From: Rhizomucor pusillus
Lineage: Eukaryota; Mucoromycota; Mucoromycetes; Mucorales; Lichtheimiaceae
NCBI GenBank assembly: GCA_900175165.2
Contig: FWWN02000155.1
Location: 1 to 39,032, forward strand
Direction: 5' to 3'
Length of the DNA stretch: 39,032 nt
Under the pieces are notes generated by a model. That model searched no databases. It was given only the letters and a program-made list of their open reading frames with translations, and had not been told where the DNA came from. The position numbers were made by a program, and so were the translations under genes. The stretch's first letter is position 1. The number at the start of each line of letters is the position of its first letter. Shown here one piece after another: positions 8,554 to 19,600 of this stretch.

Positions 8554-10045
8554 ATGACAACAAATAACAACAGCAAATGCTCCACAACCTCTCAAAAACG
8601 GTCATTGGATGATTTCGAGGGCCAAGACTGGTGTCTCATCGAATCCGATCCAGGTATAATAAAGCTACTCTTTCGTAATCGATCCGCTTGACGCGTGCAT
8701 TAATAGCGATCTTCACCGATATGTGTAAGACATACGGTGCAAAGGATGTCAAGGTTGAGGAAGTTTACGACACAGACCTGATTAAAGAGTAAATAAACCG
8801 AACAAAGAAACCGAACTAAAGCGTATTTCTTGGTGCGCTTACCATTCTGGTTCTAGGACATCCTATGGCTTAATTCTGGCGTCTCAGTATAAGGAAGATG
8901 AACCGATACCCGATAATATCCATATGGAACAAGGATTATCCCAAGTATTCTTTGCATGCCAAGTTAGTTTTATGGCTTGATTGCAAACACAAGGAGGATT
9001 CTTATGTGTACATGTTTGAATTTCAGGTGATTAACAATATGTGCGCAACTATTGCATTGCTAAGCGTTTTGTTCAATATTTCGCACCTCGTTGACATTGG
9101 AGAACATCTTTTAAATCTCAAGAATATACTATCAGATGTGGATTCTGTATTGAGAGGCACTGCACTAGGAAATGACAAGCTTCTACGACAAACTCACAAC
9201 AGCTTTGCAAGGTAAGACTCTTGGGGTAAAACGAGACACGTGAGAATAACTGTCAGCTTTGCAGTGCTCAAACGAAATTCAGAGCGAAACATCCGCACAG
9301 ACCTACAAAAAAGACAAGAGGAAGAAAACCACAAACCATTGTAGACGACACCAATATCCATCATTACACCGCCTATGTGCCTGTTGGAGGCTTTATATGG
9401 GAGCTGGATGGCATGAAACGATATCCAGTGAAGGTGGCGTCTATTCTGAAAGGCAAAAGTTGGGTCGAGACGATAAAACCACTGCTGCAGAAACGGATGC
9501 AACAATCGTAAGTTGATCAATCGACAGTATGACCAATTCTGCTTACGTACAAATACTCGATTTGCAGTGATAGCTTTGACTTTAGCATGATGTCCGTGGA
9601 ACCTGCACAGTCACAGCTCTCAGATGACAGAAATGAGAAAGTGGATAGGATAATCAATCAGATAGATTTGCAGCTTAACAGTATGAATCACGGAGAGTTG
9701 GATCGATCCATCGATCTGGATGTAATGCTCGATGGCCGTGAAGAAATGATTCCCCGCCAGCTTGTAAAACTCGAGATGGAACGTGCGGCACGCGACAGGC
9801 TACTGATACTAAAAGAAAAACTGCATGCGAAGAAGAGTACAAAGCATGCAGCGCAAGCAAGCAATGAATTTGACGAGGTAAATTCCGCTTATCCGATCTT
9901 GGGAGGAGGATGGCCAGCATGACTTACCGATCATGTGTTTTAGCTTTCAATAATCCGACGGAAACACGATTATCTACCATTTTTACAAACGTTATTATAC
10001 AAAATATGTAAAAACGGCAAGAAAGATGTGTTATTTTCTCGATAA
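8554..10045 (+). CDS. ubiquitin C-terminal hydrolase, UCH37/UCHL5 type
   Basis: Cysteine deubiquitinase of family C12. UCH37 orthologues work on the 26S proteasome (via Rpn13) or with INO80. Seven exons: 8554-8653, 8707-8788, 8857-8962, 9027-9211, 9265-9507, 9568-9877 and 9944-10045. They are joined by six GT-AG introns of 53-68 nt, all in frame, giving 375 residues. The N-terminus has the UCH signature D-W-C-L-I-E-S-D-P. Gln96 and Cys102 sit in C-Q-V-I-N-N-M-C-A-T, His191 in H-H-Y-T-A-Y-V-P, and Asp206 in W-E-L-D-G-M, so the catalytic set is complete. The crossover-loop region before His191 carries a Lys/Arg-rich insertion (about 164-181). The C-terminal I-I-R-R-K-H-D-Y-L-P-F is the UCH37-specific ULD/KEKE-type tail, which separates it from UCHL1/UCHL3. 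The long tail makes it larger than human UCHL5 (329 aa). Confidence 0.95.
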
Positions 10046-10339
10046 TCTGCATTAAAATCAAAAAGTTGGCAAACCTGCAAATCCGGTAAATGATCGCCAT
10101 ATCGGGGCATACACTAGGCTCCTATTTACAGTCGAAAGTATAGATCATTTGCGTTGATCCTTTGTTTACATTTGCATTCTGAAAATTTGTTGCATACAAA
10201 CCGATTTTGTCATGTTTGTATTATGCATGAATTCGACCAGATCGAACTCTTGTTCAAGCGCGCGTACGTGGCATCCATGCGTTGACGATACAAACATTTA
10301 AAAGGAGCATATGCCGCTTACTGTCCCTACTACATACAT

Positions 10340-10370
10340 TCTTTCTTTTTTTCTTTCTTTCTTTCTTTAT
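10340..10370. repeat. TTTC microsatellite
   Basis: A pyrimidine tract of TTTC/CTTT units read directly from the sequence. It may be part of a core promoter or only a simple repeat. Confidence 0.6.
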
Positions 10371-12214
10371 CATTCCATTCATCTATCATGTATCTGCTGA
10401 AATCTTTGAGTGCAGACCTGGATGTTGTATCTGACTAACCGCATCAATATTTCCGTCACACATGACTTGTTTCAACGGCGAATTTCTTGCTTTGATAACA
10501 TTATCCTTCGCCTATGGACAGCTCTATTTTGTCGAAATGTAAAAGAAATTGTCTCTGATACATAATTATCATCATACAATGAGAATACGAGCGGAGGGAG
10601 GGAGGGAGGGCCAGCCAGACATACTACCTTTGTGGACTCAGTTAATAGAGATAGACTTCCACCCTATGGCCTCAGCCGAAAGACTATTAAAAACGGCGGC
10701 TGACCATATCTTGGTATTCGCCTCAAATCAACATTATAAAATATGTTCGATCGTCTAACATGTGAAACAAGTCATTGATTGGCTGCCCGCAGAAGCATAC
10801 ATTTCTTCTCCCTCAAGGCTTTGTTACATAACATGCTCACATGCTTTATTTAGGAGTGGTAAGCATTGAAGATGATATAACTTAACTACCTATGGCTCAC
10901 CACGTATTTGTGCTCTCGCTGCCTGGGGCATTCTTTGCACTGAATGCACATCATTGCGCGAATATCGCAAGTCTCAAAACCCTATACATCATGACCGCAA
11001 AATCTAAAGGTGGCACCGCAATTGTCTCTTTCCAGGCCGCAAAGTGCATTATTATACAGCGCAAGTATTGTCTGAAGCAGCGCAAACATTTTCTCAAAAT
11101 CCAGTATTACTGCAGTAGATAGCAGTCAATGTCGGAGCAGTAGAACGATGACGAGAAGTTATCGTTGACAAAATATTGTGTGCACACTCCTGTTCTAGAT
11201 GTGAAAATAAACGTTTTGCTCGCAATGCTTCCATTCTTTTCCTTGTATATGAATCAGATAGCCTGACCCCGGAATAAAGGCCTGTAGTTGCTGTTCCCTG
11301 GGATGCAATCGACCGATTCGCTAGCGGTTCTTCAGGTCATATCTTGAGAGTTGCTTAAAAATGCTGAATACAATCAGTAAATGTTAAGTGATTTTTGCCC
11401 GTATTGCGTGATTGGTTTGTTCTACAGTTGAGATTAATGGTTTTGGCAGCATTCTCCGCAAGTCAATGCACCCTTGCAGGGCTGACATCAGATGATTACG
11501 ACCACTATAACAACACGGTGTAGGTAAAAAGAAATTTCAGAAACATGTATGCATTCCATTCTCCTCGATGCAAAGACATCCGCCAAGCATATTCTCGTGT
11601 ACAGTGGACATTGATGGCTACTTGCATAAGAAATAGAGACAGAGGAGGGGGAGGGCGCAAGGTTCGAGGAGGCAGAATATTGCTGTTCGTCGTTGCGCAC
11701 GCAATTTACATATCCAAAATAAAGTAACGAGCATTCTCGGTAGATATTCATTAAATTGATCGAGTTTGCAAGTGATCCCCGATGTGAAAAACGGTGGGAG
11801 TGGTTCTAACTTTCAATCAATGAATCAATGTTTAGCGAACTTATTAGTCTGGTCTGCGTTTGCCTCATTATCCTCTGTACAACCGCATTTTTTTTTTCAT
11901 GGCAAGTCTCCTTGATGATGTGCACTCTTAGATGCATATGCTACGTTCAACACTTGATCATTTACTATTTTAATACTCTCACCGAAAAAAAAAGAGGTTT
12001 ATGAATTTGAGTAACAGTGCCTTTCATTGTTCACCGTAGGCAATCACATGTGTGATTGGGTGCAGCTCATAAAAATCGAGTATCCAACAGCTGGTTTGTG
12101 AGAAGCAGTGAGCAGTGACGGCAGTGCCAGTAGTATCTCCCTTCTGCAAGGAATATGAAATAAAGGAGCAGTTGTATAGTCTCCCATTTGCCAGCCCTTA
12201 GGGGATGCTTACTG

Positions 12215-12222
12215 TTTATAAA
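12215..12222 (+). promoter_or_regulatory. TATA box of the 12285 gene
   Basis: TTTATAAA about 63 nt before the ATG at 12285. Confidence 0.55.
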
Positions 12223-12284
12223 GCAAATGGATACATCTTTCATTTCATGAACTGTTCCTACGCTCGTTTTCATTCCCTGATACA

Positions 12285-13472
12285 ATGCGTCTATTCATTC
12301 CTATTTCTCTTGCAGCCTTGGGCCTTTTAGCAGCTGTTCAATCTCATCCAGTGCATATTGCACAGTATGACTCGCAAGGCGTCATCTACAAACGTGAAGA
12401 CAGCAGCGCTGCACCCTCGCCTTCGTTCGATGCCTCTGGATGCACCCTTGTTCCAGACAAGAACAATACTTACACTTTCTCCTGCAACTCTACAGCCGCA
12501 GGTTCACAGCAGAGTAAGAAAAAGGCCGAAGATGATCAAGATGATGATGACAATGACGATGATGACGATGATGATGACGAAGAAGATGACGATAACGACG
12601 AAGAAGACGATGACGAAGACAAGGACGATAACGAGCCCGAGGAAGAGGACCAGGATGACGACGAAAACGGGGGTGGAAGTGAGGCTGGTGGAAGCAGTGA
12701 CGCTACTGCCAGCAACACGCCACAAAGTGGTGGATCGATTCTTGACGTTTTGAATGCGTTACGCAAGCGTAGTGGTCAAGAATCCGAAGAAGTGCAAACG
12801 TCACCAGAGCCTTCAGCTAATGACAGCGACAAAGACAAGTCTGATAAGAAAGCCAAAGAAGAAGAGCGCAAGGCGGCAGAGAAGAAATCTGAAGAAAGCA
12901 AAAAGGAAGATAGCAAGACTGGTGACAAAAGTTCCAAAGAAACCAAGGGCCAGGATCCCAAGTCTGATGACCGGGCTCCAGAAAGCAAAACTGATAAAGA
13001 CAAGAAAGCCGAAGTCCAGGAAAGCAAGGATGACGAGGCAAAGGTGCAGGATAAGCATTCTCCTAACGTGGAAATGAAGATTGCGGATCCCGCTCAAGCT
13101 GAAGCCACTGAGAATTCTGATCAAGCAGAAGCTACACCTGCCAACAAGTCACTGCACGAAGCCAAATACGTAGATAACACCGAAGAAAGCGCAACTGCTG
13201 GTCAGGACGAGGAAAAAGAAAGTGCACCTGCCGGTAAAGCAGAGGAAGAAGAAAACGGTACCGTTGACAATGGACAAGACGCTTCCTTGCCGGACTCAAC
13301 TACCGATGAGAGCGACAATGCAGAGAGCTCTGAAGAAGCAAATGACCAGCCAGAAGGTGATGAAGAGGAAGGTGACGATGATGACGATGACGATGACGAT
13401 GGCGATAACGAAGAAGACGAAGAAGAAGAAGACGAGGAAGAGGAGGATGAAGAAGATGAAGATGAAGATTAG
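12285..13472 (+). CDS. secreted hyper-acidic low-complexity protein (395 aa)
   Basis: Single exon. The signal peptide is residues 1-20 (Met-Arg start, cleavage after VQS). A Lys-Arg pair at 36-37 comes before a short segment with two cysteines (C-T-L-V-P ... T-F-S-C-N-S-T) and N-glycosylation sequons (N-N-T-Y, N-S-T). From about residue 84 an almost pure Asp/Glu run extends to about 127. A basic R-K-R site follows at 160-162. Then comes a Lys/Glu/Ser/Asp-rich central region (about 163-290), probably disordered, and a second Asp/Glu-only tail (about 363-395). No enzyme domain is visible. Such composition fits a polyanionic extracellular or wall-associated protein that could bind cations or basic proteins; that is inference. 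It shares the MR signal peptide and dibasic-site plan of the genes at 1147-7249. Low-complexity composition makes distant homology claims unsafe. Confidence 0.75.
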   Translation: MRLFIPISLAALGLLAAVQSHPVHIAQYDSQGVIYKREDSSAAPSPSFDASGCTLVPDKNNTYTFSCNSTAAGSQQSKKKAEDDQDDDDNDDDDDDDDEEDDDNDEEDDDEDKDDNEPEEEDQDDDENGGGSEAGGSSDATASNTPQSGGSILDVLNALRKRSGQESEEVQTSPEPSANDSDKDKSDKKAKEEERKAAEKKSEESKKEDSKTGDKSSKETKGQDPKSDDRAPESKTDKDKKAEVQESKDDEAKVQDKHSPNVEMKIADPAQAEATENSDQAEATPANKSLHEAKYVDNTEESATAGQDEEKESAPAGKAEEEENGTVDNGQDASLPDSTTDESDNAESSEEANDQPEGDEEEGDDDDDDDDDGDNEEDEEEEDEEEEDEEDEDED

Positions 13473-13594
13473 ATCGTTTTGCATCCATTCCTATCCATTC
13501 CTTTCCCATACATGATACACAGCATATTTGTTTTGTTTAGTTGCATCTGCGTTTCTTTTATGTTCTAGCTTAAATTAATACTTTTTCTTGATGA

Positions 13595-15294
13595 TCAGAG
13601 AATGTTCAAGTTCGATACATAAAAGTTCAAATCTTCCTTGTCTGTAAGAACTAATTCTTGTCTATTATGACGGGAAGGGGGAACTTGACCACCCTCACGC
13701 ATTTGGCGTCGACGTCGGTTTTCCCGCACAGCACGCCAGCAAACGTAAAGGAAAATGACTGCAGATAGCAAAGATGCGGCTGCGTTCGTGATCATGGCCG
13801 TTGGGTATCTTGGCTTCTCTTTCTCCATCATAAGGAGTGGCCCTACAAAATTTCCTACACAGTAGGCTACAACAATAGCTGCATTGTAGAATATCTTTTT
13901 CGTGTATCCAGCTACGTTATTTGCAACAGATGTGAAACCAAGGCATAGGCTGGCCCAGAGCCACATAGATACAAGCCAGCGAGCTGGGATCCGCCAAACG
14001 GCAAGGTCAATTAAGAGGATATTACCGATAAATGGTACGAGCAGGTATATCGCGGCAACGTATGCAACTTCGCTGTATCGACGACTGAGCCACATGCCAG
14101 GTGCTAAAAATCCAGCGTTGACAATGGATGCTGGGATGCCTAAAAGTATGGCATGTAGATTCTATTATGTGCCAAGGCGATTGATTTTTAGTTAGCAAAA
14201 GAGGATCAATATCTTTAGCAATACAATACGCGGAAGCTGATATTATGCAAATACCCCGAAACTAAGCCAGGATAATCTGTGACTTGAAAACGCTCATGCT
14301 TCCATTTTCAAGATTGATCAACAAAGCCAAGAGAGTATGGCAGTATGTCGAGACTCGGTGACTGCTTCCTTAATATGGGACAATTTGAATTCCTTGTTTC
14401 GCACGACAACATTCTCTCGTATTCTTTCTTCAGCAATTGCGCGTTCTGCAGATGATAGCCGAAAACTCCTCGATGTCGGCTTGTCCGGCAAGAACAGGAA
14501 CGAAAGTATACCTAGGACAATAGTGATACCGCCCCACAAAATCATGCACCTGTAATTGATGTTCAAAGGTAGATATCTTCTAGTTTACGAAAAACTTTGC
14601 ATAATTGATTTTGTCATTTCCGTTTTACGAACCATTCCCAGGCACTGATACCTAGTGCTCCATCAATGTATCCCAAGCCATACACGATGAAGCTCCCTGT
14701 GACAATAGCTGCATCGCTAGTGATGAAGATACCCAAGCACCAAATCACTTGCTCCGACCGCCTGTACAGAGTGCTAATAAGCAGGAAGATGCACGAATAG
14801 ATGGGCGCTTCAAATGCACCGAGTAACATTCGAAGTGCAACCAATTGTGGAAAGGTTCAGCACAGCGCCGTGCACCCAAGGACGGTGCCCCAACCGATCA
14901 GAATAAGACCAAGGTATTTTGATATTTCGAATCGTTGCATCAGCAGTGAATTGGGAATCTAATATGCTCCAAGGATCGTCAGTTGGAAATGCCTATCAGT
15001 TCGTAGTTTGTTCTTCATCTTTTTGCTTGCCTGGGCCGCCAAATATCCTACGTAGAATGTAGCACCTAACCAACTGAACTGCCCCATTGTAATGCCTGTG
15101 TCTCGAAAAATGCCGAGCACAGCTGAGTAATTGAGGGTCGCTTTATCAATAAGCTAAGGTGTTGCTTTTAGACACATAAACACACCTGATTGGATTGCAT
15201 TCAAAAGTGGCATCGTAGTCCAATTGATTTTTCGCACCAACTTCGACTCTGCAATGGAAGCATCTACGTCCGTGGTTTGGCCTTTTTCTTCCAT
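13595..15294 (-). pseudogene. decayed MFS transporter, allantoate permease (Dal5/ACS) type
   Basis: Minus-strand pieces match the anion:cation symporter branch of the major facilitator superfamily in order. They are an N-terminal R-K-I-N-W, then I-D-K-A-T-L-N-Y-S (about 15150), F-Y-V-G-Y-L-A-A-Q, a helix with R-M-L-L-G-A-F-E-A, F-L-P-D-K-P plus E-E-R-I-R-E-N (about 14480), and a long last exon 13595-14095 with V-A-N-N-V-A-G-Y-T-K-K and Y-C-V-G-N-F-V-G-P. The frame is broken several times. An in-frame TGA lies at 14859-14857 inside otherwise continuous homology. The frame shifts near 14330, so that L-A-L-L-I-N-L-E-N-G continues in another frame. There is a TAG just after that, and a gap near 15160-15185 that only a 30-nt intron could bridge. 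I therefore call a pseudogene, although assembly errors cannot be excluded. It is divergent from the MBOAT gene, with 178 bp between starts. Confidence 0.75.
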
Positions 15295-15472
15295 ACTCTC
15301 TGTTTCTGAGAAAATGTGCAAGAGAAGAGAGGAAGAGAGGAAGAGAGATAATAGGATGCAATCAACACGCACGATAAGCATTTTGCATTTGCAACTCGTT
15401 CCAGGGACTGCATGATTTACGCCGTCCGATCTTTGCTACAACCATTTTTAATACGACGATTATTACAAGCTT
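15295..15472. promoter_or_regulatory. divergent promoter region with GA-rich tract
   Basis: 178 bp between the start of the MFS pseudogene (minus) and the MBOAT gene (plus). A purine tract of GAGA/AGAGG units (about 15318-15350) is the only notable element; no clear TATA box is visible. Confidence 0.4.
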
Positions 15473-16645
15473 ATGGCCCAAGATCGTCTCGGCTTGTATA
15501 CGACTTGTGCAATCCCGGCCGTCTTGTATTACTTGCTCATACATCGCAGGTCATCTCCTCCATCAGCTCTTATCTTTTACAGCATCGTCCTACTAGAGCT
15601 CGCTGTACCTGTTTTGCACAATGGGCAAGGCGGCAAGAAATTTGACCGCGCCGTCGTTGGTGTCGCAGGATGCTTTGTGGCTATCGCCATGCTGCTCACA
15701 GGCCGTCGCGCAGGCGCTTCCTTGTCATCGCCATTTACAGACGCTGCAGCGCAGTGGCAGGAAAAACGCGCAGAAGAAAAGAAGAACGACGAGAAGGTCA
15801 TTGATGTTTCCAAGATACGCAAGCAAGGCTTTCGATGGTTTATCCAAGGAGTCGTACTTGTTCTGCTCTCAGTTCCAACCATGGCATTACTCGATGGATT
15901 TCTTCGTGTATGCAAGGAACCTCCGTCAGTATCACGAGAGCACAATCTAGCCTACATTGCTTCCTACTATTACTATTACAGCTTTTTTGGAATTGCCATG
16001 GTCATGCACGTGGCAATTTTGTCAATTTACCGGCTTGTCTTTGCATCAACACGTCTTTTGATACAGTCTGTGGGTATCAAAGACAGCAACGATGGCAAGG
16101 AAAAGAAACGGCTTTTGAGCAAGTCTTTTACGTCCTTGCGCGACCAACCGCCCATGTTTGATAGTCCATGGTTGGCACGCTCAGTGCACGAACTGTGGTC
16201 AAAACGGTGGCATCAATTACTACGTCGTGCATTCAAAATATTTGCATTCACACCTGTGAAAGATATGTTCAGTAACGAAAGCCTTGGACATATCGCCGGC
16301 ACGTTAGCAGCATTCACGTACTCGGGTCTCGTTCACGAATATATTATTATGACCATCGTCGGTTACACCGAGTATATCCATCGTCCAGGCGTTTTCATGC
16401 GACAAACCATCTTCTTTCTCCTCCAAGGTGTGGCAACCATATTGTCAAATCCCCACACAAACTCTTATCGTCTGCCTATTTGGCTTGGCCGATTACTCAC
16501 TTTGGCGTTCATGATCATTACTGCACCCTTATTTCTAGAACCATTCTTACGCATCGACCTTCACCTTGACGCTGAGCTTCCCTTGTATCCAAAATTCCTC
16601 GATCCCCACGTCGGTATCATTTGCCCATTTGGTGCAAAAACATAA
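15473..16645 (+). CDS. MBOAT_2 / wax-synthase-domain acyltransferase (390 aa)
   Basis: Intronless gene for a multi-pass membrane protein, with hydrophobic segments at about 12-30, 33-52, 60-77, 125-142, 163-190, 275-300, 315-333 and 340-360. The hallmark of the fungal wax-synthase-like domain (membrane-bound O-acyltransferase subfamily) is F-D-S-P ... S-V-H-E-L-W-S-K-R-W-H-Q (about 229-248). The conserved Asn/His-region residue is His247 in R-W-H-Q, and the putative catalytic His288 lies in S-G-L-V-H-E-Y. Family members transfer acyl groups from acyl-CoA to alcohols, sterols or terpenoid hydroxyls at the ER membrane; the substrate here cannot be read from sequence. The ATG at 15473 opens directly into the first hydrophobic segment. 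The stop codon is 39 bp from the stop of the convergent alpha-COP gene, so the 3'UTRs must overlap. Confidence 0.85.
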   Translation: MAQDRLGLYTTCAIPAVLYYLLIHRRSSPPSALIFYSIVLLELAVPVLHNGQGGKKFDRAVVGVAGCFVAIAMLLTGRRAGASLSSPFTDAAAQWQEKRAEEKKNDEKVIDVSKIRKQGFRWFIQGVVLVLLSVPTMALLDGFLRVCKEPPSVSREHNLAYIASYYYYYSFFGIAMVMHVAILSIYRLVFASTRLLIQSVGIKDSNDGKEKKRLLSKSFTSLRDQPPMFDSPWLARSVHELWSKRWHQLLRRAFKIFAFTPVKDMFSNESLGHIAGTLAAFTYSGLVHEYIIMTIVGYTEYIHRPGVFMRQTIFFLLQGVATILSNPHTNSYRLPIWLGRLLTLAFMIITAPLFLEPFLRIDLHLDAELPLYPKFLDPHVGIICPFGAKT

Positions 16646-16684
16646 ATGTGTAAACTATATTTTTTCTTTCGTTTCAAATCTAGA

Positions 16685-19600
16685 TTATATCATTACTCGC
16701 AATCCAGTCGCATTTGCGCCAATTTGAGAAACTTCACAGACAGTGCAGAGTTTGCCTTCGCATTCAGGTTTGTAAGAAGCATGGCAGAAAGGACATTCAG
16801 ACTTGGGCGATCCTTTGTAGATAGGTTCAAATGTGATTGTGCAGACGACAAATGGGTTGTATTGGTCATAGTTGATATCAATTTCATCCCGTAAAGTGCG
16901 TTCGGCGACACTTTGAATTTGGCGCGCTTCGTCGGCAACCGTCTTCGGTGGTGCAAGCTCCAATAATCGACGAGCGAATTGAGAAGCTGTGCTAAAGTTC
17001 TTGACCTTGAACGCTTGTTTGCTGGCTTGTCGAAGAGCCAACTGAAGATGAGGTGTCTGTAGTTGACAGTGAGTGAAGTATGCTGCAAGTTCGAGCGCAT
17101 GCTTAACATCGGATGTTTGCGTACGGCGTCTTTGTTCCAGAGCGAGACCAACAATGTATTCTCGGCAGATATCAATCAACTGGTCCACTTCGTCAGCTTC
17201 AGACTTGTTGGAAACAACTGTAAATAAGACGGAACGAAGAATCGTCTTGAATTGCGTTGCAGCCGCTGCCAGACGACCAGCCGTGAAAGATTTGTATCCA
17301 AGCTGCAATTGCTTGTTGACAATATTTTGGAAGTCAAAAACGACAGCAGGCAAACTGGCTCTAGCATTCGATTCCTCCGGGTTGCGTCTGATATTTGCGG
17401 AGAGAGACGGTGTGGAAGCAATTGCTGAAACTTGGATGCGTGACGCCTGATATATAGAAAGGAAGTGTGTTTTGAGTGGTTCAAAGTTGACAACACCAAC
17501 TTGACGGTTCAAGGTCTGCATAGCACTTTCGAATGATCCAGCAGCAATGTGATCGGCGGCCAATGGTGAATTTTGTGTCCAGACGGTGCTTTCGTTGGTA
17601 CCTGGAGTCGGTGCAACGAAAGATGCTGTTTCTTGCGCAGCAGCTTGACTAATTTCGGCGTCCAAGTCTGCCTTGATATCATCGTCCATATCCCATCCTC
17701 CACCTTCTTCATTCTCCTCATTGGCTTCTTGTTCGTTACCGAGCAAGTCGTCCTCAGCTGGTTTGGTGCTAATACCAAACGTATCGTCTTCATCTGCTCC
17801 CCAATCTCCGCCAGCTTCTTCAATGTTATCGATCTGGTCGTCGTACGAAAACGCAGGTGGTGCTGCAATGGGGTTAGCACCATTTCTTTCAGCAGCGAAG
17901 GCGCCCTCAAAGAAGCTTTTAGAAACAGTCAACAGAGGCCAGTTGGGATCATCCAATTTAGCTTTAGGTTCTGGCAAGCCTGTCACCTGTTCACCCGGAG
18001 ATGGTAATTGGACGTCCTCCTCTGTTTTGCCGGCAGCTTCCAATATTTCCTTGGCCTTTTCATCTAGACCGCGAGACTTAGCTGCCAGATAAGCAAGAGG
18101 ACCTGCGATGAAGAGTAAGTAAGCGTCTATAAGCTAGTATAGCTGACAATCCGGACTCACTTTGATCAACATCTTGAAGCAAGCGAACACGTTCAGCCGT
18201 ATCCCCAAGATACAGTGCATTCTGGAAGCGAGATACAGGATCACCTCGAAGCTCAGCAATCTTCAACATCTGGCGGAGATTTGTTTCATTGCCGGTGATA
18301 AGGTACAAGAAGGAAAGGCTGTCGTAATTCTTTGTGCGTTGATACGCCATTTCCACGATCTATGAAATATCCCTTAGCTCTGGTTATTTACTGGCAAATA
18401 TAAAACGTTTTTACCTTGAAATTGCCTTGACGCAAGGCCTCATTTGCAAGCTTCTTCCAGCATTCGTCCTTGTCGATCGCCTTTGCAGTTTCCAATGCAA
18501 TATCAAGGTTACCACATTCAAGAGCAAGTTCGAAACGGGTCTGGTTATCCCGGACAAAATGAAGGGCAATCTCTGGATAGGACTTCTTTTGAAGGTAAGC
18601 AATAATTGCTTGACCTACAAGATTGGAGTTGCGAATGATATGGAGGACTTCTTCGTACTGCTTCTTAACAAGCGCAAGCTTGAAGCGATATTCCGTAGGA
18701 TCTATCAAAACGGTCTTTGCTCTTCCGTCTCGATCAAGTACGTACAAATTCTTTCCTTTGATGCGGGTCAGGTAGACTGGTTGTTCCAGAGTGCGAATGA
18801 TACCATTGTCGCTAGATGGATATGGTTACTTAAAATGCATGCTGACCGGCTGATCTCATCATGAATGGCTTACCCCTGTGGCAAGGCATATTTAATATGA
18901 TTCAAAGTGCAGTAGACAAATACTCCTGAATCATCCCATGTACCACTCTTGATGCGGATAGTCTCATGAATTTGACTCTTTTGCTGCAAGTTCTTATCGG
19001 CAATTGTGATAGCTGTAAAGCATTCCATGTGAGTATCAGCTAATGATACAATCATTGCAATTCATACCATGCTTGCTAAGGAGAGCCACCATGGTCATGT
19101 CGGAAGACCATACAGCATACTTCACGGATGCAACAGATAATTCGGCAGCGACGCGTCTTTGCTGGATATCGAACAAGATGACGGACGTCGGTGTAGACAT
19201 GAGCAGATTACCAGTACCAGCATAAAATATTTCGTTGACTTGTCCAGGCGTCTTGAACGATTTGGTAACCGTATTTGTTAAGTCACGTATCTGGATTTGT
19301 TGATTGACCTTGTCCAAAACAGCAAATCTGTTGCGTGCAATGAAAATAGCACAGTGGCCTGTTCCTCTCTTTGATTCGTCAGAGGGCTCCTTGAGAGTGC
19401 CTGTAAAGTTTCTTGGGAGCGCATACAATTCATAGATACCGCCTTCGTGAGGCTACGGAGGACAATATGGTCAATAAATTTGGCAGATGTCAGAAGATGT
19501 AAGCTGAATGTGACTCACCGATGAAATTAAAACTGCACGCTCTGCAGGATTGTAAGACAGCGTACGAGGATTCGTGTACTGAGAACCAAGCTGACGGACG

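Larger units (their letters stand above)
10046..12284. other. gene-poor stretch, 2.2 kb
   Basis: No gene I can support. It contains a CT-rich microsatellite (TTTC units, about 10340-10370) and a short GGGA run (about 10596-10610). A promoter-like arrangement (TTTAAAAG near 10297, a pyrimidine tract, then ATG at 10388) leads only to a 16-codon frame. Several 60-90-codon open frames on both strands have no motif or plausible exon structure. Confidence 0.5.
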
